Positions 1-6,154 are shown, counted from the first letter of the stretch. The stretch: 8,709 nucleotides of DNA from DATAVB01 sp040414495 (GCA_040414495.1 JBEDUI010000229.1:1-8709); one strand, 5' to 3'. Numbers and translations: made by a program. Notes: generated by a model from the letters alone, not told the origin.

Positions 1-20
1 TTCGAACCCAGTATCGCCCA
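1..20 (+). tRNA. 3' end of a tRNA gene, probably tRNA-Val (partial)
   Basis: The first 20 bases read as the end of a tRNA: a T-loop TTCGAAC, a T-stem 3' strand CCAGT, an acceptor 3' strand ATCGCCC and discriminator A at position 20. The following bases are CCC, so the terminal CCA is not encoded, which is common in actinobacteria. The acceptor strand implies a 5' end GGGCGAT, which from memory fits actinobacterial tRNA-Val; the anticodon lies outside the window, so identity is inferred. The gene is cut by the window edge. tRNA 3' ends are frequent integration sites for mobile elements. Confidence 0.7.
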
Positions 21-50
21 CCCACCGCCTGCGACATTTCCTTCGGTGGG
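21..50 (+). terminator. possible hairpin terminator of the tRNA gene
   Basis: CCCACCG (21-27) and CGGTGGG (44-50) form a perfect 7-bp stem with a 16-nt loop directly behind the tRNA. There is no T-run after it, so it would have to act as a U-tract-less actinobacterial terminator. It could also be chance pairing in GC-rich DNA. Confidence 0.3.
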
Positions 51-66
51 GACAGAATGTTTGGTC

Positions 67-278
67 GTGAGTGCCGACTGCATTTTCTGCCGGATCATTT
101 CTGGGCGCGCTCCTGCATTCGTTGTCGAACGAACCGGGCTGCTGGGTGACAGGACGTCTTCCATTTCCACCTGCACGTCGTTCCACGATGGTCTAACGAT
201 CGGTTGACGCCTCCATGGAGGCCGACGCAGCGGCCTACCGAGGAACAACTCGCGGCCACGCTGTCGCGACTGCGCTGA
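67..278 (+). pseudogene. HIT (histidine triad) family protein, degraded remnant
   Basis: From GTG 67 one frame reads MSADCIFCRIISGRAPAF, the typical start of HIT-family nucleotide-binding hydrolases with its CxxC pair. A different frame from about 129 reads TNRAAG, a TGA stop (147-149), then QDVFHFHLHVVPRW (150-191), which contains the diagnostic HxHxHxx triad, and continues with RLTPPWRPTQRPTEEQL to a TGA at 276-278. Intact HIT proteins have about 135-145 residues. Here the two ends abut, so roughly 70 central residues are missing, the frame is shifted and a nonsense codon lies before the triad. I infer a dead gene produced by an internal deletion. It is separated from the tRNA by about 45 bases. 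The family assignment is strong because both terminal motifs appear in the right order; the exact junction (about 125-135) is uncertain. Confidence 0.75.
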
Positions 279-279
279 C

Positions 280-285
280 TAGCGT
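280..285 (+). promoter_or_regulatory. possible -10 box of the acetyltransferase gene (leaderless)
   Basis: TAGCGT matches the actinobacterial TANNNT -10 pattern and ends 6 nt before the GTG at 292, so the start codon would coincide with the transcription start. No Shine-Dalgarno sequence is seen and no clear -35 box. The same hexamer lies in front of the ABC ATPase gene. Confidence 0.4.
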
Positions 286-291
286 CGGGCT

Positions 292-870
292 GTGACTGAG
301 GTGATCAAGATCCGGCCAGCGGGAGTCGATGACGCCGCGGCCATCGCTGATGTTCATACAGCGGCTATTCGGGCGGCATACGCGGAGATCATGCCGGACT
401 GGTATCTGAATCGTCCGAGACAGAACAGCCCGGCCGAACGCTGGAGAAACATCCTGGCAGCAGAGCAACAACTGTCCCCGCTATCTGAACGACCGCGTAA
501 TGGCGGCCGGACCCTGGTTGCCCACGACCCGAGCGGCCGTCTCGCCGGGGTCAGCATGATCGGGCCAGCCCGGGACGATGACCTACCGCAGGCAGGCGAA
601 CTCTGGATGATCTACGTCCATCCATCCGCCTGGGGAACGGGATTAGCGGTCGCCCTGCACAACCGGTCGCTGCATTGTTTACGCCATTGGCACTACGACG
701 AGGCGATTCTGTGGGTCGCCACCGACAATGCCCGCGCTCGGCGCTTTTACCAACGGCACGGCTGGTGTGTCGACGGTGATCCCAAAATCGACGACAGCCG
801 GGGGTTCGCCGTGTCCGAGATCCGATACCGCATCGCCATCCCACGCTCTACGACGACAGCCGGTGTGTGA
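292..870 (+). CDS. GNAT-family N-acetyltransferase
   Basis: This 192-residue protein has the length and layout of a single-domain GCN5-related acetyltransferase, which transfers an acetyl group from acetyl-CoA to an amine. An N-terminal strand and helix (residues 4-35, IRPAGVDDAAAIADVHTAA) lead to the acetyl-CoA-binding motif A, MIYVHPSAWGTGLAVALH (106-123), where the usual R/Q-x-x-G-x-G/A loop reads SAWGTGLA. Motif B, NARARRFYQRHGW (146-158), follows, with the usual aromatic residue after the helix. The substrate cannot be predicted. GTG 292 is chosen because a -10-like TAGCGT lies 6 nt upstream, suggesting a leaderless transcript; a second in-frame GTG lies at 301. It follows the HIT remnant and converges on the DsbA-like gene with a 40-bp gap holding no clear terminator. 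The last 10 or so residues, after IAIP, look disordered. Confidence 0.88.
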   Translation: MTEVIKIRPAGVDDAAAIADVHTAAIRAAYAEIMPDWYLNRPRQNSPAERWRNILAAEQQLSPLSERPRNGGRTLVAHDPSGRLAGVSMIGPARDDDLPQAGELWMIYVHPSAWGTGLAVALHNRSLHCLRHWHYDEAILWVATDNARARRFYQRHGWCVDGDPKIDDSRGFAVSEIRYRIAIPRSTTTAGV

Positions 871-910
871 GGCCTGAATCAATGAGGTCTCGTCATATCC
901 GTTGGCATAG

Positions 911-1528
911 TCACTGTCCTTCTTGTGTGGTAATTGCTTTTTCGGCCAGGCGTTCGTACTCCGATTCCGGGAGCAGGCCCGAGACGACCTCGCCAGCGAT
1001 GAACCAACTCGGTGTCGCCTGCACCCCGACCCAGGTTCCGACCGACTCGACCTGGGCCAACGCGTCGAACGCGGAACCGTCCTGAAGTGCCGCACGGAAG
1101 GCGGCGAAATCGACACCCACCTCGGCGGCATGCCGTTCGATCACAGCCAGGTCGCCCAGATCCTCGCGCAGGGCGAAATGCGCGGCGAATAACGCCGTGT
1201 TGAAATTGTCTGACACGTCCGGCTGATGTAGCCGCACCCACACCGCCGCCGCCAACGCGGTGCGGGTATTGGGTAGCCGCGCCGGCCAGTTCAACGGTAG
1301 GCCGGCCTGGGCCGCCTCCCGTTCGAGCGCCTCGTACATCGGCCCGACCCGTTCGCCCGCCTCAATGCCGCCGGCCGGAATCTCCGGATGGATCTGGAAC
1401 GGCAGGTGAACGACCTCCAGTCCGTATCGCCGCAGGATGTCGTTGCGCTGTTGGGCGACGTAGCAGAACGGGCAGACGAAGTCGAAGAAGTGCAGTACGG
1501 AGACGTCGCTGTCGGGTAACTCGGGCAT
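911..1528 (-). CDS. DsbA-family (FrnE/2-hydroxychromene-2-carboxylate isomerase-like) thiol oxidoreductase
   Basis: This 205-residue protein has a thioredoxin fold with an inserted helical domain. The first strand VLHFFDFVCPFC places a redox CPFC motif at residues 19-22, and the cis-proline loop is ATPSWFIAGEVVSG (Thr172-Pro173), as in the FrnE branch of the DsbA family. There is no signal peptide, so a cytoplasmic dithiol oxidoreductase or glutathione/mycothiol-type isomerase role is likely; the natural substrate is unknown. The helical insert covers about residues 55-155. The start is supported by an AAGGAA ribosome site 8 nt upstream (plus-strand 1537-1542). The gene is divergent from a TetR regulator and its -10 box (TAACGT) is part of a palindromic operator, so it is probably the repressor's main target. 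Inducer and physiological role (electrophile or oxidant defence, for example) are inference. Confidence 0.88.
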   Translation of the reverse strand: MPELPDSDVSVLHFFDFVCPFCYVAQQRNDILRRYGLEVVHLPFQIHPEIPAGGIEAGERVGPMYEALEREAAQAGLPLNWPARLPNTRTALAAAVWVRLHQPDVSDNFNTALFAAHFALREDLGDLAVIERHAAEVGVDFAAFRAALQDGSAFDALAQVESVGTWVGVQATPSWFIAGEVVSGLLPESEYERLAEKAITTQEGQ

Positions 1529-1552
1529 ATTTGCGTTTCCTTTCGCTTATTT

Positions 1553-1575
1553 ACGTTACACAACCTGCCTGTAAT
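1553..1575 (-). promoter_or_regulatory. operator 1 and -10 box of the DsbA-like gene
   Basis: On the plus strand GTTACA (1555-1560), nine bases, TGTAAT (1570-1575) form an inverted repeat with one arm mismatch. Read toward the oxidoreductase gene, the right half extends to TGTAACGT, which contains the -10 hexamer TAACGT (plus 1553-1558). A bound repressor would cover the promoter. The architecture is the same as the second site at 1612-1634, supporting a shared TetR dimer site. Confidence 0.65.
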
Positions 1576-1611
1576 TGAATGAATTCCCAGCCGGAGATGG
1601 ACAACTGTTGT

Positions 1612-1634
1612 GTTACAGTCACTGGATGTAACGT
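1612..1634 (+). promoter_or_regulatory. operator 2 and -10 box of the tetR gene
   Basis: GTTACA (1612-1617), nine bases, TGTAAC (1627-1632) is a perfect 6-bp-arm inverted repeat. It extends to TGTAACGT, so that the -10 hexamer TAACGT (1629-1634) lies inside the right half-site. The centre is 57 bp from that of operator 1, and the two are mirror images relative to the genes they precede. Autorepression is the likely function. Confidence 0.68.
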
Positions 1635-1656
1635 ATATAGGTCGGTGAGGTGGCCC

Positions 1657-2298
1657 ATGGCCCAGACACGGGGCGGCAAGCGCGCTGCCGACACGGTGCC
1701 GCCGCGGGGGCGCCCAAGGGACGCTGCCATCGACGAGGCGATCATCCGGGCGACCCGCGAGCGGTTGGCCCGGGACGGATATTCCCGGCTGACACTTGGC
1801 GATATCGCCGCCGACGCCAATGTCACCCGACCGACGCTGTATCGCCGCTGGGGCAGTAAGTTCGACCTGGTGGTCGATGCGCTCGATTACGGTTTCCGTA
1901 AACAGCGGGATATGTACAACGTCGACATCCGCGAACTGGAGCCCCGGGACGCTTTCGTCGAAGCAATCCGCCGACTCGACCCCACCTACTTCAACCCCAA
2001 CGCGATGGTGCTGATGGGTAATTTCGCCGGCGAGATGATCCATACCCCGGAGCTGATGGGTATTCTGCGCAAGCACGCCGTCGAACCCCGGGTCGGGCTG
2101 ATGGAAGAAACCCTGAAGCAGCTGCAGAAACGCCGCGCCGTCAAGGCGGACATCGACTTGCGTACGATCGCGATGATGTGCTTTGGCAGTTATTTCGCCG
2201 CGTTTTACGCCGGCGAGCCGAAAAAGAGGCTGCCGGGCCGCGTTGCGGACACGCTATGGCCGGCGGTCGCGGTCACCCCGCGAAGACGCTCCAGATAA
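1657..2298 (+). CDS. TetR/AcrR-family transcriptional repressor
   Basis: The 213-residue protein has the TetR DNA-binding domain at residues 23-72: helix 1 AAIDEAIIRATRERLARDGY, then the helix-turn-helix LTLGDIAADANVTRPTLYRRW (45-65), with the YRRWGSKFDL hallmark. The C-terminal helical part (about 75-200) would bind a ligand and dimerise; its ligand is unknown. ATG 1657 is preferred over the upstream in-frame ATG 1579 because GGTGAGG (1644-1650) sits 6 nt before it and because 1579-1656 contains the operator and -10 box. It is divergent from the DsbA-like gene, which it probably represses together with itself through two matching palindromes. Its stop lies only 3 bp from the stop of the converging DUF1684 gene. 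The C-terminus PRRRSR is basic and probably disordered. Confidence 0.9.
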   Translation: MAQTRGGKRAADTVPPRGRPRDAAIDEAIIRATRERLARDGYSRLTLGDIAADANVTRPTLYRRWGSKFDLVVDALDYGFRKQRDMYNVDIRELEPRDAFVEAIRRLDPTYFNPNAMVLMGNFAGEMIHTPELMGILRKHAVEPRVGLMEETLKQLQKRRAVKADIDLRTIAMMCFGSYFAAFYAGEPKKRLPGRVADTLWPAVAVTPRRRSR

Positions 2299-2301
2299 GG
2301 C

Positions 2302-2904
2302 TTATAGCCGTTCGCCGGCACGGATCGGCGTCGCGATCCGGTTGCCTTCTGGTGCAAGTGGACAGACCCATTCGGGGTTGTACCGGCAGGACGGGTGGTA
2401 CAGGAAATTGAAATCGAGAATGAGCCGGTCAGCATTTCCGCCAAGGTCGGCGCTTTTGGCGGTGTCGAGCAAGTAGCGGCCGCCGCCGTAACTCGTATCG
2501 CCGGCGGTCCCGTCGCGGACCGGCACGAAGAGCCCGCCGGCGTAATGGTTCAGCCACCACACATCCAGCCGGGCGTTCACCGGCTCACCTAATTCCACGA
2601 ACCCGATCTGGCTGAGGCTGGTAATTCCGTCGTTGCCGGTTGGTATCGAGAGCTGTTGCCCGTTCTGAACCGGTTGGACCGGGGCGGTGAACCGCAGCGA
2701 CGGATCGTACGGCCAGTACGGAAGTCCGGTGCGCCGCAGCGGATCGTCCGGTAGCAACGGGCTTTGCGGATGCTTGCGGAACAGCAGATCACGCCCGGTC
2801 CGCCAGAGCTGGTGGCCCAGCGCGGGATCACGCTGGGCCCGTACCGCCTCGTACAACACGGCGACGCGGCGGCGGTAGTCGACCAACTCCAGGCGATTCA
2901 CCAT
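2302..2904 (-). CDS. DUF1684 family protein
   Basis: The 200-residue protein shows the DUF1684 hallmarks near its end: GGGRYLLDT (about 141-149), LILDFNFLYHPSCRYNPEWV (161-180) and CPLAPEGNR (181-189), followed by PIRAGE. The N-terminal helix contains a HQLWRTGRDLLFRKHPQSPL segment typical of the family. There is no signal peptide or membrane span, so it is presumably cytoplasmic; the family has no agreed function that I can state. ATG 2904 is preferred over the in-frame TTG 2913 because CGGAG and a second GGAG lie just upstream of the ATG. It sits 42 bp downstream of the second permease gene on the same strand and is likely the last gene of the ABC operon, though a separate promoter cannot be excluded. 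Confidence 0.85.
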   Translation of the reverse strand: MVNRLELVDYRRRVAVLYEAVRAQRDPALGHQLWRTGRDLLFRKHPQSPLLPDDPLRRTGLPYWPYDPSLRFTAPVQPVQNGQQLSIPTGNDGITSLSQIGFVELGEPVNARLDVWWLNHYAGGLFVPVRDGTAGDTSYGGGRYLLDTAKSADLGGNADRLILDFNFLYHPSCRYNPEWVCPLAPEGNRIATPIRAGERL

Positions 2905-2914
2905 GCGCTCCAAC

Positions 2915-2933
2915 TCCGGTTTGTCCTACCGGA
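2915..2933 (-). promoter_or_regulatory. small hairpin over the DUF1684 ribosome-binding region
   Basis: TCCGGT and ACCGGA form a 6-bp stem with a 7-nt loop in the 42-bp gap between the second permease and the DUF1684 gene. On the transcribed strand the 3' arm runs into the CGGAG that may serve as ribosome-binding site, so the hairpin could lower translation of the last gene or mark an mRNA processing point. Such a short stem can also be chance. Confidence 0.25.
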
Positions 2934-2946
2934 ATTCTACGATCGC

Positions 2947-3693
2947 TCAGGCGTCGCGGAATTGCAGCAGCAGAACACCGGCCAGCAGCGCCCCGGCGGC
3001 CCACGCGGTCAGTACGCCCAGCCCGGCCCACGGCCCGATCGGAAGACGGTCCAGGTGCTTGGTGGCCTGGATCGCGAGGCCGGCGTTCATCGGCCCGATC
3101 TGCCGCAGATGCCGCTGCCAATCCGGGCTGCTCACCACCTGCGCGAGGATCGGGAACAGATACAGCAGGAACACGACGATGCCGATGGCGGTGGCCGAAT
3201 CCCGTACCACTGTGGCGATTCCGTAGCTGAGCAATGCCACCAACGCCAGATACAGCACCGAACCGGCAATCGCTCGTACCGTAGATCCCTCCGACAGCAC
3301 CACACCGGCACCGGGCAGCGTGGTGCGCGCGACGAGCACCGAGCAGAGTACGGCCACAACCCCGACCGGAATCACCACGCCGGCCAGAATGACGCCCTTG
3401 GCCGCGAACACGACCGGCCGGCGGGGCACCGCGGCCAGGGTGGTACGGACCATGCCGGTGCCGTACTCGCCGCTGATCACGACGACGGCGAGCGCGGCGA
3501 GGACAGCCTGCCCCAGATCAACCCCGGTCAGGCTGACCTGGGTCAGATCCTGATCGCAGCCGGTCCGGCAGGACACCGCTGCCGATGCCACCACGCTCAG
3601 CCCGACCGTCAACGCGATCGCCAGCAGCGGCAGCCAGCCGAGGCCGGGCAGAGTCCGCAGTTTCGTCCACTCCGCGTGCAACGCGTATCTCAT
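2947..3693 (-). CDS. ABC-2 type transporter permease (smaller subunit)
   Basis: This 248-residue membrane protein starts with a cytoplasmic AEWTKLRTLPG amphipathic segment, then a first span (about 19-40), a short external loop with Cys42 and Cys46 (SCRTGC), and spans near 58-74, 100-122, 143-163, 168-188 and 222-244. The cytoplasmic coupling motif SGEYGTGMVRTTLAAVPRRP (74-93) matches the equivalent EYRRGLIRTTLAASPHRGR in the neighbouring permease, so the two are diverged paralogues that probably form the heterodimeric channel. The start at 3693 is chosen because it overlaps the upstream permease stop by ATGA; the frame is open for 65 further codons upstream but these lie inside the neighbour. 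It belongs with the ATPase gene at 5225-6151. The substrate is unknown. Confidence 0.87.
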   Translation of the reverse strand: MRYALHAEWTKLRTLPGLGWLPLLAIALTVGLSVVASAAVSCRTGCDQDLTQVSLTGVDLGQAVLAALAVVVISGEYGTGMVRTTLAAVPRRPVVFAAKGVILAGVVIPVGVVAVLCSVLVARTTLPGAGVVLSEGSTVRAIAGSVLYLALVALLSYGIATVVRDSATAIGIVVFLLYLFPILAQVVSSPDWQRHLRQIGPMNAGLAIQATKHLDRLPIGPWAGLGVLTAWAAGALLAGVLLLQFRDA

Positions 3694-5228
3694 GCGTCCC
3701 GCCGGCGAATCAGCACGACCGCGAGTCCCAGCGCAACCGCGGTCCACGCGGCGAGCACGACCAGCCCACCCCACGGCGGCAGTGGGAAGTAACCGTTCGG
3801 CGGTGCGTACCAGGCGCTGACCTGCGCGTACTGCTGGAGGCTCTGTTGGATCGCGAACCCAGCCGCCGGCGTGATGCGTAGCAGCCACTGCGCCGGGCCG
3901 ACCGGCAGCAGGGAGGCGATCGCGAGGATGTACGGCAGTACGAGCAGCACGATCGCGGTCACGACCGCGCCGGCGCCACGCCGGAACACCGCCCCGGCCG
4001 CCAGCGCGAACACGGCCGAAAGCGCCAGCACTACCGCCGTTCCGACGACCACCCGAACCTCGGTCCCAGTCGCGACCTGCTGGACGGGGACACCGTTGCT
4101 GCGCCGGATCTTGTTGACGATCAAAAACGCCAGGGCCGAGCCGACCAGGCCGACCACGAATGTGACGCCGCCGAGCACCAGCGCCTTGGCCGCCAACACC
4201 CGACCGCGGTGCGGGCTGGCGGCCAGGGTGGTGCGGATCAGGCCGCGGCGGTATTCGGTGCTGACGAACATCGAGCCCAACACGATCAGGACGATCAGGC
4301 CGGCGAACGTTCCGGTCAGGGCACCCTCGACGGTGTTGTCACCGCCGGTGGCGGGCGCGATATCGCCCGAGCCAGCCATGGTGAACGTGCCGCCGGACTG
4401 AGTGAGCCCATGGCCGTCCGGACCTTGGATCATCTCCGGCCCGTCGCCGACCGCCGAGCCGTGCCAGCCGGGTTGCCCCCAACTACCGGTACGGCTGACG
4501 TTGTCGAAGGATGCGGCGGCGGTGGTGCCGAAGCCGCTCGTGCTGAACGACCCCACGCTCTGGGAGACGGTCTCGTGTTGCGGCGAGGTGACGAACATTC
4601 CGGCCGGCACGGATTTCGGCAGGCCGTTCAGGTGCGTGCTGCCGACCTTTGTCCACTGTGTACCGTCGGCCGACTCGTATCCGGTCAGCGTGTCGCCGGA
4701 ACGGACCAACCGCAGCCAGCGCGCCGTACTCGATCCGGCGCGATCGTGCGTGAAGTCGTACTGCATCCGAACGCCGTGCGAGCCGGTGAGCATGATCGCG
4801 GCGTAGGCCGAGCCCTGACGGGTGTTCTGTTTGATGATCAGGCCGGCCTTGGCCCACGGCTCGATGTGCGTCGTATCGTCGCCGGGTTGGGGAGAGTCCG
4901 GCTTGACGACGGCCAATGAGGCCACTCGGACCGTGACGCTACCGTCCCCGACCAGGTTCTGGTGCGCGAAGTAGAAGCTGTCGCTCACCGGTTCGCCGCC
5001 CGGCCCGGTCGGCCCCGGCACGCTGGCCGGGCAAGCCCGACCGTGTGGGCCGACGCAGCTACGGTGGCTGCCGGCCGCGCTCACCAGGCCGACCAGCACG
5101 ACGATCAATGCGGCCACGGCCAGGGCGATCAGCCAGCCTCGCACTGTCCGGAACTTGGTCCATTCGGCTCGAATTAACGCGGGAAAGCCGTCGCGCCCGG
5201 GTGTCACGGTCGGGGTGTACGACGTCAT
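3690..5228 (-). CDS. ABC-2 type permease with inserted extracytoplasmic DUF1349/concanavalin-like domain
   Basis: The 512-residue protein begins with the typical ALIRAEWTKFRTVRG segment and a span at about 31-52. A very long external segment follows (about 53-303), and then the remaining spans at about 304-323, 345-371, 392-414, 420-442 and 486-506, ending in RRRDA. The coupling helix is EYRRGLIRTTLAASPHRGR (325-343). Within the external part, residues 84-235 read as a beta-sandwich of the DUF1349/laminin-concanavalin type: SVTVRVASL, WAKAGLIIKQNTRQGSAY, GVRMQYDFT, WLRLVRSGDTLTGYESADGT and QWTKVGS are the recognisable strands. Cys58 and Cys66 lie just outside the first span and could form a disulfide. 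Ordinary ABC-2 permeases have about 230-280 residues, so the extra size is due to this insert, which may bind a glycan or ligand outside the membrane. The start overlaps the ATPase stop by ATGA (5225-5228). Confidence 0.85.
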   Translation of the reverse strand: MTSYTPTVTPGRDGFPALIRAEWTKFRTVRGWLIALAVAALIVVLVGLVSAAGSHRSCVGPHGRACPASVPGPTGPGGEPVSDSFYFAHQNLVGDGSVTVRVASLAVVKPDSPQPGDDTTHIEPWAKAGLIIKQNTRQGSAYAAIMLTGSHGVRMQYDFTHDRAGSSTARWLRLVRSGDTLTGYESADGTQWTKVGSTHLNGLPKSVPAGMFVTSPQHETVSQSVGSFSTSGFGTTAAASFDNVSRTGSWGQPGWHGSAVGDGPEMIQGPDGHGLTQSGGTFTMAGSGDIAPATGGDNTVEGALTGTFAGLIVLIVLGSMFVSTEYRRGLIRTTLAASPHRGRVLAAKALVLGGVTFVVGLVGSALAFLIVNKIRRSNGVPVQQVATGTEVRVVVGTAVVLALSAVFALAAGAVFRRGAGAVVTAIVLLVLPYILAIASLLPVGPAQWLLRITPAAGFAIQQSLQQYAQVSAWYAPPNGYFPLPPWGGLVVLAAWTAVALGLAVVLIRRRDA

Positions 5229-6151
5229 GGGGTCACATCCGCTTCGGCTCGATATTCGACGGTGTCCCGGGTCAACTCCATGTACGCCTCCTCGAGCGTC
5301 GCCCGGTGCCCGGCGACCTCCGAAAACGGCACGCCGGCCTCACCCAGCAGCGCCACAATCCGTTCGGCCGGCAGCCCGGAGACAGTGAGCGTCTCGGTGC
5401 CGGTGGCGGCCACGGTGGCGCCGGCGCTGGCGAGCACGGTCATGGCCTCGGTACGGGCGGTGGTGCGCAGCGCGACCAGGTCTCCGGACGCGCGCGCGAT
5501 CAGGTCGGCCACGCTCGTTTCGGCTACCAGCCGACCCCGTCCGATCACCACCAGGTGGGTCGCGGTGTCCTCCAATTCGCTCATCAGGTGGCTGGAGACG
5601 AGGATGGCCCGGCCCTGCGCGGCCAGCGACCGCAGCAGGCTGCGCATCCACACGATGCCCTCGGGATCAAGGCCGTTGAACGGCTCATCCAGGATCAGGA
5701 TGGGCGGGTCTGCGAGTAGTGCCGCGGCGATGCCGAGCCGTTGCCGCATGCCGAGCGAGTAGCCGCCGGCCCGGCGTCGGGCGGCGCTGCGCAGCCCGGT
5801 CAGTTCGATCATCTCGTCGACCCGCTGGCCGTTCAGTCCCTGCGAATGGGCCAGCCACAGCAGGTGGTTGCGGGCGGTACGGCTTGGTTGCAGCGCCGCC
5901 GCGTCCAGCAGGGATCCGACATGGGTCAGTGGGTGGCGCAGGGTTGTGTACTTTCGCCCACCGACGTACGCGGCGCCCTCGTCGACCGAATCCAGGCCGA
6001 GGATTATGCGCATGGTGGTGGACTTGCCGGCGCCGTTGGGCCCGACGAAACCGGTGACCCGTCCAGGTTGGACAGTGAACGACAAACCGTCCAACGCCAT
6101 GGTGAGGCCGAATCGTTTACGCAATTCGGTGACTTCGATAGTCGCTTCCAT
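5225..6151 (-). CDS. ABC transporter ATP-binding protein (BcrA/NatA-like drug-export class)
   Basis: This 308-residue ATPase powers the two adjacent permeases from the cytoplasmic face. It shows Walker A GPNGAGKST (37-45), signature YSLGMRQRLG (131-140), Walker B ILILDEP (151-157) with the catalytic Glu156, the D-loop GLDPEG (160-165) and the switch His188 in SSHLMSELE. The Q-loop region reads HVGSLLDAAALQPS (77-90), without the usual Gln, as in the BcrA-type subfamily (IGALIDAP-like). Residues 220-290 form the small C-terminal domain seen in drug-export ATPases. The family mostly exports antibiotics, peptides or lipids; the substrate here cannot be read. ATG 6151 has no ribosome-binding site, but a TAGCGT -10 box ends 8 nt upstream, indicating a leaderless operon mRNA. 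The gene is divergent from a two-component system, its probable regulator. Confidence 0.93.
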   Translation of the reverse strand: MEATIEVTELRKRFGLTMALDGLSFTVQPGRVTGFVGPNGAGKSTTMRIILGLDSVDEGAAYVGGRKYTTLRHPLTHVGSLLDAAALQPSRTARNHLLWLAHSQGLNGQRVDEMIELTGLRSAARRRAGGYSLGMRQRLGIAAALLADPPILILDEPFNGLDPEGIVWMRSLLRSLAAQGRAILVSSHLMSELEDTATHLVVIGRGRLVAETSVADLIARASGDLVALRTTARTEAMTVLASAGATVAATGTETLTVSGLPAERIVALLGEAGVPFSEVAGHRATLEEAYMELTRDTVEYRAEADVTP

Positions 6152-6154
6152 GTC

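Noticed and set aside
77..100. The CIFC motif as part of a short zinc-ribbon peptide gene.
   Set aside because: The HIT catalytic triad downstream in another frame explains it better as the N-terminus of a broken HIT gene.
209..222. Perfect 14-bp palindrome GCCTCCATGGAGGC upstream of the acetyltransferase, considered as an operator.
   Set aside because: It lies inside the coding remnant of the HIT gene (the PPWRPT region) and is 60 bp from the likely promoter, so it is more simply explained as former coding sequence.
204..232. TTGACG at 204-209 as a -35 box for the acetyltransferase.
   Set aside because: No matching -10 box lies 16-19 bp downstream; the only TANNNT box near the gene is at 280-285.
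1579..1656. The longer TetR start at ATG 1579.
   Set aside because: The segment carries an operator and -10 box, lacks a ribosome site before 1579, and the extra N-terminus has no TetR-like content, whereas ATG 1657 has GGTGAGG at good spacing.
2764..3792. A 342-codon plus-strand frame opposite the small permease.
   Set aside because: It is rich in His, Arg, Gln and Gly as expected for an antisense shadow of GC-rich membrane-protein DNA, and it has no recognisable domain.
3694..3888. The longer start of the small permease (65 extra codons).
   Set aside because: It would overlap the large permease by about 200 bp, and the extra part has no permease-like pattern; the ATGA overlap at 3690-3693 matches the other junctions in the operon.
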